NCBI GenBank assembly: GCA_003513015.1
Contig: DOTA01000414.1
Coordinates: forward strand, 5,712 to 18,770
Direction of reading: 5' to 3'
Length of the DNA stretch: 13,059 nucleotides
Origin: Chloroflexota bacterium
Lineage (GTDB): Bacteria; Chloroflexota; Anaerolineae; Anaerolineales; UBA11858
Part shown: positions 12,981 through 13,059 of the stretch, piece by piece
Numbering within the stretch: position 1 is the stretch's first letter
Layout: the number at the start of each line of letters is the position of its first letter
The notes under the pieces: model-generated
Database searches by the model: none
Seen by the model: only the letters and a program-made list of their open reading frames with translations
What the model was told of the DNA's origin: nothing
Position numbers and translations under genes: made by a program

Positions 12981-13059
12981 ATGTTGAAGAAAATTAAAGA
13001 TGCAAATTTTATTCTTAGACTCCGAAAAACCTTGTTGTACTCTCGAATACGGCAATACT
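12981..13059 (+). CDS. 5' end of an unidentified gene running off the window
   Basis: ATG 12981 is preceded by AGAAGGG with a 4-base gap, and the frame stays open for 26 codons to the last base. The visible N-terminus is basic (MLKKIKDANFILRLRKTLLYSR), with lysines and arginines alternating with hydrophobic residues, and shows no clear signal peptide or domain. An in-frame stop (TAG, 12921-12923) lies upstream with no better start between. The product cannot be named from this fragment. It is divergent from the protease gene. Confidence 0.5.
   Translation, partial: MLKKIKDANFILRLRKTLLYSRIRQY

Overview
The window looks like chromosome from an Anaerolineae-like member of the Chloroflexota. This rests on overall gene style: a very long multi-GAF sensor kinase, leaders without Shine-Dalgarno sequences, -10 boxes placed right against start codons, and short AC-rich repeats between genes. 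I could not check it by database search. I recognise no phage, transposon, CRISPR array, tRNA or rRNA.

Layout. A plus-strand block fills 1-8474. It holds the 3' end of a cysteine-containing protein (1-501), two adjacent half-size ABC exporters (582-2348 and 2503-4332) that look like the two halves of one heterodimer, and a 1350-residue membrane histidine kinase (4422-8474) with a PDZ-like sensor loop, about nine further membrane segments, four GAF domains and a HisKA/HATPase core. This block ends at a hairpin terminator (8493-8527) shared with the convergent minus-strand block.

The minus-strand block, read from 12712 down to 8544, holds a membrane-anchored HtrA/DegP-type protease with its own terminator, a flippase-like LPG-synthase-TM membrane protein followed closely by a YjjG-type HAD nucleotidase, a small three-helix membrane protein of unknown function, and a six-helix voltage-gated-type potassium channel. 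After a 268-base divergent intergenic region a new plus-strand gene starts at 12981 and runs off the end.

Most genes concern the cell envelope: export, a membrane sensor, periplasmic proteolysis, a lipid-flippase-like protein and an ion channel. The exporter pair almost certainly works as one complex. The kinase has no response regulator in the window. A common stress function for the whole group is possible but only inferred.

The most informative non-coding signal is at gene starts. Two minus-strand genes carry an identical TGCTATAAT box exactly 7 bases before ATG, and the kinase has TTGACG-N17-TACAAT 6 bases before ATG. All three layouts predict leaderless mRNAs, whereas the protease, the small membrane protein and the last gene have recognisable Shine-Dalgarno sequences.
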